64,000 bases of DNA, from contig JAHWDD010000008.1 of NCBI GenBank assembly GCA_023897205.1, positions 3,038,001 through 3,102,000 on the forward strand, written 5' to 3'. The DNA is from Exophiala sp. HKRS030. Its lineage: Eukaryota; Ascomycota; Eurotiomycetes; Chaetothyriales; Herpotrichiellaceae. A program made the translations under genes and the position numbers. The first letter of the stretch is position 1. Each line of letters starts with the position of its first letter. Positions 21,849-32,828 of this stretch are shown one piece after another. The notes under the pieces are model-generated. The model made no database searches. It was not told the DNA's origin and saw nothing but the letters and a program-made list of their open reading frames with translations.

Positions 21849-24037
21849 ATGGCTGAAGGTCGACCATCAAGTCAAGCTCGACAAAATATCGCGACTGATC
21901 TTGACAGAGGCAGTACCTCAGCCGAGCCAGATGACGAAAGTGAGAGCGGCGCGTCTTCAGCCCCTAAATATCGAAGATTGAATCGCGATGGTACCAGAGC
22001 CTCATCCACGACTGACCAAGGAAGTCGGTTCTTGTTTGTCGACTCGTCATCGGCCGGGCAAAGACCACGTTCTGATCAACGTGCGATCAACGCACATATT
22101 CAACAGAGTGCCTATCGCAGCCGGAGACAAGCTGCTCGACAGCAGAGGGGTTCCGACGCTGCCAATGTTGGCCGGCATCGCGGTGCGCCTCAGCTTCAAC
22201 CGCGTCCCATTGAACCCTATCCGACTGTTGAGCATCGGCGGGCTTCACCATTGATTTCACCGACTTCGACACCTCATCAGCAGGCCAGCCGCCCACAAAT
22301 ACCGACTCTCACACCGACGATTTCGCCCGCATCGTCTCCAGGCCTGCCCACAGCTGTTTTGCCCGGATCAGATATCGACCAAGACCAGATCTCGAGGCTA
22401 CGATACTACAGCAATGTCCGAGGATCCGAGGTGCGGCAAGCAGTCGAGGCTCAGCGTGGAGATGATAGACAGGCTCTCAGTGAGCGTCGTCAGGGCACAG
22501 TTCCAGAAGAGGATCGTGCTTTGGTAGAAAATGCAAGCGTCAGATCGATGCTTACGCAGATTCTTCAGCGGCTCGACGCTGGAAATGTTGGACAACCTCT
22601 TCATGGGCCGCCGATCTCAGCTCTGAGGAATTCAGTCCTTGACCCTTTCAGTCCGAGCTCGATAGCGATAACTCCTGCCATGGACGCAGTGTTGCGACAT
22701 TGTGAGTTGTAGAAAATCACAAGAAAACAGGACTATACTGACCATCTGGGTAGTTTCGGATGTCATGATACCAGCAGTTTTCCCGACTCGGCAACAAGGC
22801 GACATCCAGACGCGATGGGCTTTCGAAAAAGCTTCTGAAGAACCCTTGGTGTTGTATTCTTTGTTGGCAATCTCCTCTGCAGAGCGAGGTGCTCGGCTAG
22901 GACAGCTAAGAAGCGGATCGCAGGAGACCACGTTCACCGAGGAGGATCTCCAGAATCGACTCGTGCCAGATTTCGTGTCGTACAAAGTGAATGCGGTCAA
23001 ACTTGCCAACGAGACGATGGAGTCGATGGAGACGGCGGCCAAGGCTTCCACAATATTCGCCATGATGTGTTTGTTATCTATCGAAGTCGGTGATGCTTCA
23101 ACATTTCTTTTGTTCGATTTAACTAATATGTGCCTGCAGGTCATCACGGGCAACCAGAAGGAGATCTTTGCTCACGTCAGTGGTCTGCAGAAACTGATAG
23201 CATGGCGAGGCGGATACCACGGGATTCCTCCCCATGCGACGGAACTCATATTGTCGTAAGTCAAGAGTAGTCCGTATGAATGACAGGTAGACTAATATTC
23301 ACCACAGCACTTCGTACATGTGCGCCGCAATGACGAGAACCCTGCCTGCGTCACCACCTACATCTGTCTTAGCCTCCCTACCGCCCAGCCTGACGGAAGA
23401 CATCAATCGAACCTTGGCGGATGATACCAGACAGATGGGGACGGGCATTCTGACGCAAGATGTTGACACAATTCTCGACTGGAGAATATCTCAGGCTTTC
23501 AGAGACATGACGGACGTCGTTCGGTATCGAGAATATTATCACGAAAAACAAATGCAGCCAGCAGAGGAAGAGGTCGAGTACATCAATGCGAAAAGCTATC
23601 AGTTTCGATACGCAGTACTGTCGGCCCCATTTGAGCCTCGAGCACCCGCGAGTGACAAAGAGGAAGCGTGTCGACTGGCATTGTTGATTTTCTGGTTCAC
23701 AAACTACCAAATGTCGCAGCCCGACTCGGCCTTGAATCGGACTTTGACGACCCAACTCAAGAGTGCCTTGCAAGCGTCCGACCTAAAGGGCCTCTGGGGC
23801 CCGTTCCATGAACTTCTAGCTTGGGTGTTGCTGTTGGGAGCATTCATTTCTGCTGGGCAAAGAGAAAGACCATGGTTTGTCATGAATCTCGCCAAAGTCT
23901 GCAAGGTACTTCGGCTTCAAGACTGGAGTGACGTCCGATCTGTCCTGTTGAAGTACTTTTACCTTGACCGCATCTATGCCAAGGGGATGCAAGCAAGCTG
24001 GGAAGAGGCCGCGATGATTGCAGAGACAATGGAGTGA
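21849..24037 (+). CDS. Fungal-specific transcription-factor-like protein (second copy of the family)
   Basis: Exons 21849-22701, 22754-23255 and 23308-24037 give 694 aa. Intron 1 is 52 bp (GTGAGT...GGGTAG) and intron 2 is 52 bp (GTAAGT...CACAG, branch ACTAAT). The N-terminus contains RFLFVDSSSAG followed by a basic AYRSRRQAARQQ segment, the same architecture as the neighbour at 19243-20968. A long Pro/Ser-rich linker follows, then a helical domain with LSIEV, VSGLQKLIAWRGGYHG and the C-terminal half. A third, in-frame 54-bp intron at 23086-23139 is likely: it has a TTAAC/CTAAT branch region and a TGCAG acceptor, but a weak GTCGGT donor. Removing it would give 676 aa and join LLSIE to VITGNQKEI. 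The true start is the ATG at 21849; the frame opens with a TTG at 21843. Confidence 0.82.
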
Positions 24038-24476
24038 TGAGCTGGCGTTGGGTTTGCAATCCTGTCGTGGTATGGTATGATGCCTTCAAACCGAGTCAGG
24101 TAGTTTGAGCCGAGCAGGTGAGTATTGGGCCAGCGAATATCGAACGTTCGACAAAGACATTGGACTTCTTGTTCACATATGCCACCTCATAAGTGGGACG
24201 AGCCACTTGTCATACGCATCTTCGCTTAAGGCGGAGAATTCCACCTCCTCTTTCTCATCTTCAGAGCGTAATCTTCACCGACCGTGTTACCACGACTGTT
24301 CATGATATTGATATCGTTCAAGATCCGGCCCTTTCTCAATCACTGTAGGAATTCATCGTGTGATATCTCCTGTCTTTACTAAGTACCACTCATTCCTGCT
24401 TCAGCCGTAAGGGACTTCATCGCTGATGCTAGCCTGGAAAAGTCGTTACACCGCTCATCGTGAATAGGTGCTCGGT
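24038..24476. other. Intergenic region before the amidase
   Basis: About 440 bp between two genes on the same strand, containing the terminator side of the regulator-like gene and the amidase promoter. No gene seen. Confidence 0.4.
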
Positions 24477-26504
24477 ATGGCTGTTCAACAACAACAACAT
24501 ACCGTTGCTGAACATGGCAGAACAAAGAGCCATGACTTTGTTATGATCTCGGAGACACACTCAACAGCTCAAAATGACATGCCGGAGATATTTCTTCTGC
24601 CATCTTGTAATGGTCACAACCTCTACGAAATTTCGGTCGATGAACTACAACACCTTTTCACCTCGGGATCGCTATCCTCAGCTGAATATGTCCAGTTTTG
24701 TCTGGACAGAATCCAAAGGGTAACAGACACGCTTATCAGCTGGTCATACGATCAAGGCACCTAACAATGTCAAGATTAATCCATACCTCGAGGCCGTGAT
24801 CGAAACCAACCCCGAAGCCCTCGGTCATGCAAGGGCTCTTGATGAGGAAAGGGAGAAGGGAAAAATCAGGGGACCTCTACACGGAATCCCGGTCTTGGTC
24901 AAAGATGTTCGCTTGTTCTTGAATTTGTCAGGTGACAATGCTTACCTGAACGTAGAACATGGCAACGGCGGATCGAATGCAGACGACGGGCGGATCGTGG
25001 GTGTTACTCGGTTGCGTTGTACCAAAAGACGCTCACATCGTTCATCTCCTGAGACGAGCTGGTGCCGTTATCCTCGGCAAGACGAACCTGGACGAATGGG
25101 CTGGTATGAGAGGTAGCATCTACTCTTTGGGTTACTCGGCTCGTGGTGGACAGTGTCGAAACCCGTATCTTCTGAATCGATCTCCCAGTAAGAACTTTCC
25201 CAGGTCCATCCCCGAGAAACATATTCTCTCCTGACAAGCCTCAGACGGTAGCAGTTCCGGCAGTGCAGTGTCCGTCTCGGCGAATATCGTGCCGCTCGCT
25301 TTCGGAACGGAGACGGACTGCAGCGTCATCAGCCCGGGCATGGTGAACGGTGTGGTTGCCATCAAGCCGACCGTCGGCCTCACTTCTCGTGGCGGAATCA
25401 TTCCCATCTCCGAAACTCAAGACTCAATTGGTCCGTATGGACGAACCGTAGCCGATGCGGCTCGAGCACTGGACGTGATTGCCGGTCCCGACCCCGATGA
25501 TAAGTTCTCGGTCGTCTCCGAGAGACGACAACCCAAGAGCTACTGTGACTTCCTCGTCGATCGACATGCGTTGAAAGGGGCGAGGTTTGGTCTTCCCATG
25601 AAACGCTTCTGGGATGTTGCACCGTACCCGCAAAAGGCCGTGGGAGAGAAGGCTCTGAAGCTGATCCGGGAGGCAGGTGCGGAGATCATACCGGTCGACA
25701 TGCCCTGTGCCGTTGAGAGGTTGGATGAAGAGGGCATCTGGGATTGGTAAGATACAGCAGTGTAGAGAGTGTTTCGCAAAGCCTGACTTGACTAGGGAAC
25801 GATATGGTGAAAGTCGACCAGAAATTTCCGAGATCACAGTCAGCAAGGTCCAGACATACTACCTCATGAACGAGTACCTGGGCAAACTCAAGAACACGCC
25901 CATCAAGACACTCGAAGACGTGGTGCGGTTCAACGACGAGAACCGTGGTTCCGAAGGTGGACACGAAGGGGACCTCCCGGCTTTTCCTGACGGTCAACGC
26001 TTGTTTCGCAAATGCGTCGAGACAAAAGGCATCAAGGACGAGACATATCGTGCCGCGTTGAAACATATTCAGACGCAGTGTCGCGAGAATGGCATTGATG
26101 CGGCATTGAAATGCCCCTCTGACAAGAATCTCCAAGGATCTCGAGACGAAACCCTGGACGCTTTGCTTTTCTTTGATGTCAAAGCTGGTGGCATCCAGAT
26201 TGCAGCGCAGGCCGGATACCCCGTCATGACGATCCCAATCGGACTCGATCCGGATGGGATGCCGTTGCCGTTGACGCTGCAGCACACGGCGTGGATGGAG
26301 GACCAGCTGGTCAAATGGGGAAGTGCGATTGAGGATCTGTTGAAAGCCCACAACGAGGAGGGTGGTATTTCGGTGTCTGAGAGGGCGGAGAGGATGGGGA
26401 GAATCCCTCCGACGTACAAGAATCATTTGAGAAAGAATATTCCCATTGAGCCGGATTATGAGTGGCCTGGGAGGCACCGAGACCAAGGTGCGCCTATCAA
26501 TTGA
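24477..26504 (+). CDS. Amidase signature family hydrolase
   Basis: Five exons, 24477-24719, 24775-24906, 24956-25187, 25245-25746 and 25796-26504, join in frame to 605 aa. Introns are 55, 49, 57 and 49 bp; three have clear GTAA donors, while the second has a weak GTTCGC donor and a GAACGTAG acceptor. The protein has the Ser-cisSer-Lys triad of the family: Lys124 in GIPVLVKD, cis-Ser205 in NGSSSGSA and nucleophile Ser229 in GTETDCS. The segments DRMQTTGGSWVLLG, GAVILGKTNLDEWAGMRG and GLTSRGGIIPISETQDSIGP are typical of fungal amidases. Such enzymes hydrolyse carboxylic amides and release ammonia; the substrate is unknown. The frame starts with GTG at 24468; the first ATG is 24477, though a later ATG could also be used. 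A neighbouring regulator-like gene on the same strand might control it (inference). Confidence 0.92.
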
Positions 26505-27077
26505 TAGAGATTGAACAAGGTGTAGTATACCTGTTCTGGTGTGGGTTCATCATGGACTTGATGGACATCTTCGTGTTCACAATGGGCGGACTGTACATGA
26601 GTGTATTGCGGTACTTAGTCTGTACATATATATATGTCGTTGTCTGAGATCTTAAAGATAGAGAACTGAGCTAATTTATTTAGATCTGAAGTCTAATAAC
26701 ATTCTCCTTGGAACCAAAAATGAGATCAATCCAAAATATACCATCATCACAATTTCTAACGAGAACCTGAGATTGTTCCTTCCATTCGTTGAAAAGAATA
26801 CTTCCATGGTTGCCAGAGGAGCGCGTAACGGCCCAAGAACTGCTCAAGGGTCCTAGGCTATGTCCATGAGCATCACGCAAATTGAGGAACTTTTGGTCAC
26901 CAGACAAAGCCCCCTGGAAATTCACATTCGTAACGATGAGGTCCACAGGGAGGTCCATGGTGATGATGGGTCTGGACCATCGATACATACTTCGTCCGAC
27001 AAAATGAATCCAACAATGTGCGGACAGTCAGTCCACATTTCTCTCTCGAACAGCCCTATCCTTGAGATACTTCGTTT
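26505..27077. other. Region between amidase and small conserved protein
   Basis: About 570 bp. A 102-aa frame on the minus strand (26680-26988, ATG start) has a protein-like composition (IVTNVNFQG, FGSKENVIRLQI) but I do not recognise it. It could be a small gene, a degraded exon or chance. Confidence 0.3.
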
Positions 27078-27533
27078 TCAACGCGGCTTGATTATGCCAT
27101 TTTGTAACAGGGCGGGAATCGCCTGCCTTTCTGTCCATTCCGTACACTTGACCATTGGAGATCTCATTTCACCTTGTTCGTAAAATGACCCGTCTGGCTT
27201 CATCTGCTCTGTTCTGTGGGTGGCCGGATTGAACCTCTTCTGCCTCGGTGGTGGAGGCTGCTGCCGGCACGTTTGATCAAACACACCGGGATAATCTGTT
27301 GGCTCCACCACACCAAGGAGCTCTTTGCTATGGAACGTCTGGGAGTCTTCGGGTCTTTTGGCCGGTCTAGACTGGTACTGCATGCCCGAAACGATGTCTC
27401 CAGTCACGTGATGGACGATGCCGTCGCCATTGGTTTTTGTTCGAACGAAGAGGACGGTGTGGTATCGTGGTCCTGGAATGTCGGGATCGGCCAGGGCAAG
27501 CTTGTATGCAACTTTGTAGACTTCCAAAGGCAT
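27078..27533 (-). CDS. Conserved small fungal protein of unknown function (DUF6914-like)
   Basis: A single exon of 151 aa with an ATG start. The sequence runs from VAYKLALADPDIPGPRYHTVLFV through IVHHVTGDIVSG, SFHSKELLG-type and KCTEWTERQAIPAL phrases. This is a pattern I recognise from small uncharacterised proteins that are common in moulds. I see no signal peptide, membrane span or catalytic motif. No function can be assigned. It lies between an amidase and a phosphotransferase-like gene. Confidence 0.7.
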   Translation of the reverse strand: MPLEVYKVAYKLALADPDIPGPRYHTVLFVRTKTNGDGIVHHVTGDIVSGMQYQSRPAKRPEDSQTFHSKELLGVVEPTDYPGVFDQTCRQQPPPPRQKRFNPATHRTEQMKPDGSFYEQGEMRSPMVKCTEWTERQAIPALLQNGIIKPR

Positions 27534-27848
27534 TTTCTTTCATCCTCTGACTGGCGACCACTAGATTCTGTGCAGGATTGAGGTAACGTGAGAACAGTAT
27601 GAGCGTCGGCGGTTTCGACGTGGGCACTATATAGATTGTAGTAAGCGCCAAGCATTGAAAGTAAGGACTTCTCGCTTGTTTACTGGCACTTTACATACCT
27701 GAACTTTGAGGCAGGGGTTAGAATGTGAGTAGTCGCGCGCTAATCAGGGTTCTGTCTCGCAAGAGTCTCAGCTAGGGTGTGGGAAGGAAGCAGTGTCAGA
27801 CGTCGGATCTTGTGCTACCTGTGAGCTGCATCCCTGAAACACAGCGCT
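27534..27848. other. Short intergenic region
   Basis: Promoter side of the small conserved gene and 3' side of the phosphotransferase-like gene, about 315 bp. No gene seen. Confidence 0.4.
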
Positions 27849-28745
27849 TCAAAACCATAGATCTTGATGGACCAGCCTCAGCATTGCTGCCTCTGGAGCG
27901 CGTACAGGAATGAAGGCCTCTACCCTGTTTGGCCAGTCATCTTCGTCCCATTGGAAGCTCAAAAATGCAGCGGCATACTCCCAGTAGCTGGGATACCAGC
28001 CAGCAATCTCCCAGTCAATAATCGTTATCGAAAAAGCTTTGCTCTGCAAAGTATCTTCTTGTGCCATGTCGACAATGATGTTCTTTGGCTGCACGTCTGA
28101 ATGACAGAAGGTAGGTGAATAATCGTCAAGCGCTGGGGCTATATGCCTCTCGAAGAATTCCGCCAAGTATGAATACTTTCCATTCGACGCTGAATTTGCT
28201 CGCGATCTTCTCGCCAGGCCGAGGATCATCTCACGTCCATGGTTGAATGGGCCAGTAATCGCTGGGTCATTATCTGCGTCCCAAAATAAATGATAGGGGA
28301 TCGGCCCATGATGGATACTACCAAAGAATCCTGGTGATGGCAAAGAGTGAAGTGATTTAAAAATATCTCGCAGTATGTTGACAATTTGGGTCTTGTCCAA
28401 ATCTCCTAGTGTTGACCATAATTCGTTCAGTGGTTTACCAGGTATGAAGTCCATGACCATAAAAAGATCGGAGTTATCACCGTTTCCACGCCACATCGCA
28501 TAGAGCCTCGGGGCAGGGATATGAGGTGCAAATCTCTCGAGGAAAAGTAGATTTTCTCCCTCTAACTGACTCAAGTACTTCCCATATTTAATCGCATACG
28601 GGCCAATCACAGCCACCTTCTGATCTGCGAAAGTTTCCTTCCCGTGAATGATGTTTACGCAATCGCGAATCTGATCTTCGCATGGCAAGGGAGCAGGTAG
28701 ACTCTTCGAGTCCTTTCTGAACGGGATTGCAACCTTGCATTCCAT
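27849..28745 (-). CDS. Aminoglycoside-phosphotransferase-fold kinase-like protein
   Basis: A single exon of 298 aa. It has the protein-kinase-like fold of the APH/choline-kinase superfamily: a hinge-like region LFMVMDFIPGKPLNELW, a Brenner-type catalytic loop FCHSDVQPKNI near residue 210 (Asp base and metal-binding Asn), and the metal-binding IIDWEIAGWYPSYWEY. The usual glycine-rich loop is poorly defined; VAVIGPYAIKYG supplies the likely ATP-contact lysine. These genes are abundant in moulds. Few have known substrates, and antibiotic resistance should not be assumed. ATG start at 28745. Confidence 0.88.
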   Translation of the reverse strand: MECKVAIPFRKDSKSLPAPLPCEDQIRDCVNIIHGKETFADQKVAVIGPYAIKYGKYLSQLEGENLLFLERFAPHIPAPRLYAMWRGNGDNSDLFMVMDFIPGKPLNELWSTLGDLDKTQIVNILRDIFKSLHSLPSPGFFGSIHHGPIPYHLFWDADNDPAITGPFNHGREMILGLARRSRANSASNGKYSYLAEFFERHIAPALDDYSPTFCHSDVQPKNIIVDMAQEDTLQSKAFSITIIDWEIAGWYPSYWEYAAAFLSFQWDEDDWPNRVEAFIPVRAPEAAMLRLVHQDLWF

Positions 28746-29350
28746 CAGAGCCTCAGGCTATAGGCCTCAGATGGAAATTCGTGTTCGTTGACGGGACGAT
28801 CGCTGCGACCGGCCGAGCATGAGATGGATGGGTCGATGGAGAGTTTGATAAGAAACACACAAGAATCTTTGAAGCGATACATGAACTGTACACACTCCCG
28901 TAGTGAAGTTTAGCTCGGTCCACGGACTATCATTGTTCCGAAGATGAACAATGGGGAAACTTCGGGACTTTGGAACTCACTTGACTTGTCGTTTCACATT
29001 CACAGGCTCAACTCAGCACCACGACAGTGACCAAAAAAGAAAACGACGCCCTCGCAGATACACACAATCTTAAACGTCAAGCAGCAGAGAACATCTAGCT
29101 ACAAATCGCCGAGACACAAACTCTCCAACCGGAGACGTTTGGAGGTGGCTCTGGTAGTGGTAGAGGGCGTCGAGATTGGACCAATACTCATACCACTGCG
29201 AGTCCCAAAGAAGAAGAAGAGGAGAGATAATCATCGTCAGAAGAGTCGGACATTGATGGACACATCCTCCATAACTGGGTGACTGTTCTGCCTATACACA
29301 CTCGTTCCTCGTCCCTCTCCGTCTGCGTCTCCGAAGACACCTCCAAGAAA
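28746..29350. other. Divergent promoter region
   Basis: About 600 bp between a minus-strand and a plus-strand gene. No supported gene. The frame of the next gene is open upstream of its ATG from 29279, but without an ATG. Confidence 0.4.
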
Positions 29351-30285
29351 ATGACAAACAACACCACGTCCAACGCCTTCCCTCCTCTCGACACGACCAA
29401 CATGGGCGGCGCAGGTGGTCAAGTTCGCAACAATAACATGTCTCCCACCACCAGTGGCCACGCAGGTAGTAGCGCAGCAAATGGGAATGGCGCAGGAGGA
29501 GCGGCGTCGAATTACATGGCTACCCTCCCCGTCGGACATCAGCAAGATTTGAATTATCTGTACAATCAGATTCAAGAGCTGGGTGCGATTTTGAGGAGCA
29601 ATCGTGAACAAGTTAACACCATCACGAGAACTGCCGAAGAAGTTGCTGTATGTGTTTGTTTTTGACATGACACGCACCTGCGCAAACCTGACATGTCAAT
29701 AGAACCGCACAAATCCTACTGGTGACGATGGAGGAGAGATTCCAGAAGCTGAGAGTGAGTCACCTCTGACAATCCTTTGTCCTGGCGCAGTCAGAGTTAA
29801 TTTTTTTTTTAAAATTTGTCACAGGAGCCAAAATGAGACAAGTCCAACGTGAATTGGCCAAGGCAAAACACCTCGTCGAACTCTACAAGCACGAACAAAA
29901 GGAAAATACCAATCTCATCGCCATGTACGAGGACGCATTGGGTACGGCTACCGAACAGATTCGCAATTATTGTTCCGGTATGGAGGCACGATTCCTCGAA
30001 CAACGTCGTCACTACAACGATCTCTTGCAGCAGGAAAAGGATGATCATCTTCGGAGTCGGTTGGACCGGGATCATTGGTTCGCGCAAACCTTGAAAGTGT
30101 GTGAGATGATCCGTACCGCCTACCGCCTACGCACCGACGAGTGGGGTGAAGAGTACGCCATCATCTCCGGTCTTCAAGCTCAAGTTCGTTGTTATCGACG
30201 TATCTTGGGATGGGAACCAGAGGAACTCCAAGAGGAAATTGGTTGGCCGTATCTCAAGGATCTCCCGCTCCATGATAAGAGTTGA
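29351..30285 (+). CDS. Conserved coiled-coil protein of unknown function
   Basis: Exons 29351-29647, 29703-29754 and 29825-30285 join to 269 aa. Introns are 55 bp (GTATGT...CAATAG) and 70 bp (GTGAGT...CACAG). The N-terminus is Asn/Gly/Ser-rich and disordered. From about residue 56 the phrase NYMATLPVGHQQDLNYLYNQIQ opens a helical region. After the small second exon a strongly heptad-like stretch begins (MRQVQRELAKAKHLVELYKHEQ), followed by a conserved end with RILGWEPEELQEEIGWPYL. It looks like a conserved filamentous-fungal protein, perhaps a scaffold, but I cannot name it. Confidence 0.78.
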
Positions 30286-30342
30286 GATGATGATTGCCTC
30301 TGCATCTGCGCACACAAAAAGGAATGATGATAATGAGCCAAC

Positions 30343-30371
30343 TGATTGATTGATTGATTGATTGATTGATT
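30343..30371. repeat. (TGAT)n microsatellite
   Basis: About seven tandem copies of TGAT just after the coiled-coil gene, probably in or near its 3' untranslated region. Confidence 0.9.
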
Positions 30372-30856
30372 CGATTTTTGATTGAGTCATATGGCATAGC
30401 GATGGCGTCTTGAGGAGTTTTCTAGATGATATGATGGCTGTTCTAGGAAGCTGGAAACTAAAGGGTGATTCTTGATCAGCTAGGAACTCATTCGAACGAG
30501 TAAGGATGACCTGGGATTCTATTTTTCACAATCAAGAGTATCGAGAACGAATGACATGAGTTGTCAACAGACATTTTCAGCTTTGACGAGACATGGAAGT
30601 CTCCGTGACCCTGACGATCAGGGGAACCTTTACGAGATGAGATAAAGTCATGATAGATACGAGTTCTCGTAAAAAATGTCAATTGATAGTCTGAAGAAAG
30701 AACCAGTTTTTCTGTGACTTGACCTGTCCGAAGGGTGGAAAAGGTAGTCTTGGTTAAGGGTTGATAAGGGTCAGGAGGGCCTTTGCCAGGGCTTAGACGC
30801 AGGGAGACAAGGGGTCAAGAGGGGCAAGGATGTAAGCAAGGACATGTCATTGAAGT

Positions 30857-31003
30857 GTGTGTGTGTGTGTGAGATCTATAGGTAACAAAACCTTTACCTG
30901 CCATCTTTACAGGGGAGACAGGGACGGGAGGGGATGGGGAGGGGTGTGTGTGTTGTATGTAAGGAACAAGAGGGGGACAGGGTGTGGGTGGGTGGGTGGG
31001 TGG
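30857..31003. repeat. GT-rich and (GGGT)n simple repeats
   Basis: A (GT)n run at about 30857-30871, a second short (GT)n near 30945, and a GGGT array at about 30982-31003 with five or more G-runs, enough for a possible G-quadruplex on the plus strand. Confidence 0.8.
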
Positions 31004-32781
31004 AGTAACTCGTATATGTAGGTACAGTCCGGGAGGAGGTACAGGGTACAGGGTACGAGTACGAGTATGATGGGAAAGTGTAGAAACTCCCATACCCTGA
31101 AACCCTGGGATTTCAAGACCCGGCGACTTTCAGGGACTCCAGGGACTCTCACTCATGTTGCAAGGGTCTATATTTATGGAGTATGAGTAAAAGACTGGGC
31201 AGGGTCATGGATTAAGAGACAATGATGGTTCTGGGAATACTCTACTGTACATGGTACTCCACGCTCAGCACTTGGATACTTGGCGAGTACAATTAACAAT
31301 CATGTCGTGAGGAGGAAGGGAGGGGTAGGGAAGGACTTGGTAGTGTTGTGCACAAGATATGCATGCCTACGCACAGAATTTACTCCCTACAGAGGAAGAA
31401 TGCATGTGAATGATCGGAGGCGAGACCGAGAACGAATGCATAAGGTGACAACAGATGAATGGAGAATTGCCGTGTTCTTCTTTGGACTCAGTACCGCGTA
31501 CTGATCGAAAAGAGACGGCCGAGTGGGATTTTATTTTTGAAGGATTGAAAGATAGATGCCTTTTGCCTTGGCTGCATGAAAGGATGGGAACCCGAGATTT
31601 CTTCAAGGCGGAGCGAGCACGGAGTACGCGGCACTTTAGAGTCTGGCCCAGATATGAAGAGGTTGGGAAAACATATTCCGCCAGACAGATCTGGATGGTT
31701 GTAGTAATAACAAGTGACCAGGGTGATGAATCGGGACGGATCATTCGATTCTTACAGAAGCGACAAATGAATCAGGCAAGTGGAAAAGTCAACCTTGCAC
31801 CCGGTCAAACCATAGCTAGGGTAAGGAAATGCTATGAATGGAATGGCTGGGTTATCGAAGCGAACCAACAGACCTTTGATAGCCGTACGGATTGATCTAG
31901 GTACGGATTATGAGGTAATAATAAGAGTGCGAGTACCAAGTACCACTCACAAAGTTATCCGACTTTGTGGTAGATTTCTTCGGAAGGCTCGAGTTAGGGA
32001 ATTGTATGTATGCTACTGCAGGTGTCAGATACGCGAGAGAAAACAACCCCGTCAAAAGGTTCCGTTTGAAGACGAGAAAAAGTCAGACCCCACTGTAAAG
32101 AGACAGAAGAGATGGGGAATATTCAAGCTACAAAATAGGTTAGTATTCTCCGGCATGACATGGACCTATACGGGAGTTACAGTAGACGCGTTCTGTCGTT
32201 CTGGCTGTCGTTCTTACTTACGGAGTCCTGGAGGTAGGTATACACGAGGTTTTGCCCTCTACAGTGACCCATGGGTGGTGCCTAAACCTCGAACATGACT
32301 ACTGTGCTATACTGTAGGGAGAGGCCGGAGGAGAGCCACTTACGCGTTTGCATGAATATGGTACTCCATACTCCTTCTCCTTACAAGACAGAGCAAAGAG
32401 GTGGCTTGATCAATGACATTCGTGATACCGAGTACCATCGATCATGATCCCAGGGTTTATGTAGGGCTCTCAAAAGGTATTTACTGGTGACCCTTCCCCA
32501 GAGGGAACAGCCGTTGAGGGTTTACCCTGATCTACATACAATTCCATCACAGGGTCTTTTGTTCAATACCCAGGGTTAAGGGTAAACGAAGGTAGGGTTT
32601 CTTTGTAACCACTCAAGATTCTTCAGGGTCTGTCTTATCTGTAGTTACAGGATTGTACCAACCACTACAATTCCCAACCCCTACAAGAGCCATAATCTTC
32701 AACTTAATGGTGGCATATGGATCAAAGGGAGGTTTTCCCGAGTTTTGACGTCTGTCTGTTTATTGACGTCTCACCCAAAAC

Positions 32782-32828
32782 ATCCAGACACCCAGACACC
32801 CAGACATCCAGCAGACACCCAGACAACT
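32782..32828. repeat. CCAGACA-type minisatellite
   Basis: Imperfect tandem units of about 7-9 bp built on CCAGACA, five or six copies, followed by a short poly-C run. Confidence 0.75.

Noticed and set aside
25686..26486. 266-codon frame antisense to amidase exon 5
   Set aside because: Shadow of the amidase coding strand; no domain.
30857..31003. Telomere-like G-rich repeats
   Set aside because: The units are GT and GGGT, not TTAGGG arrays; genes continue on both sides, so this is an internal simple repeat.
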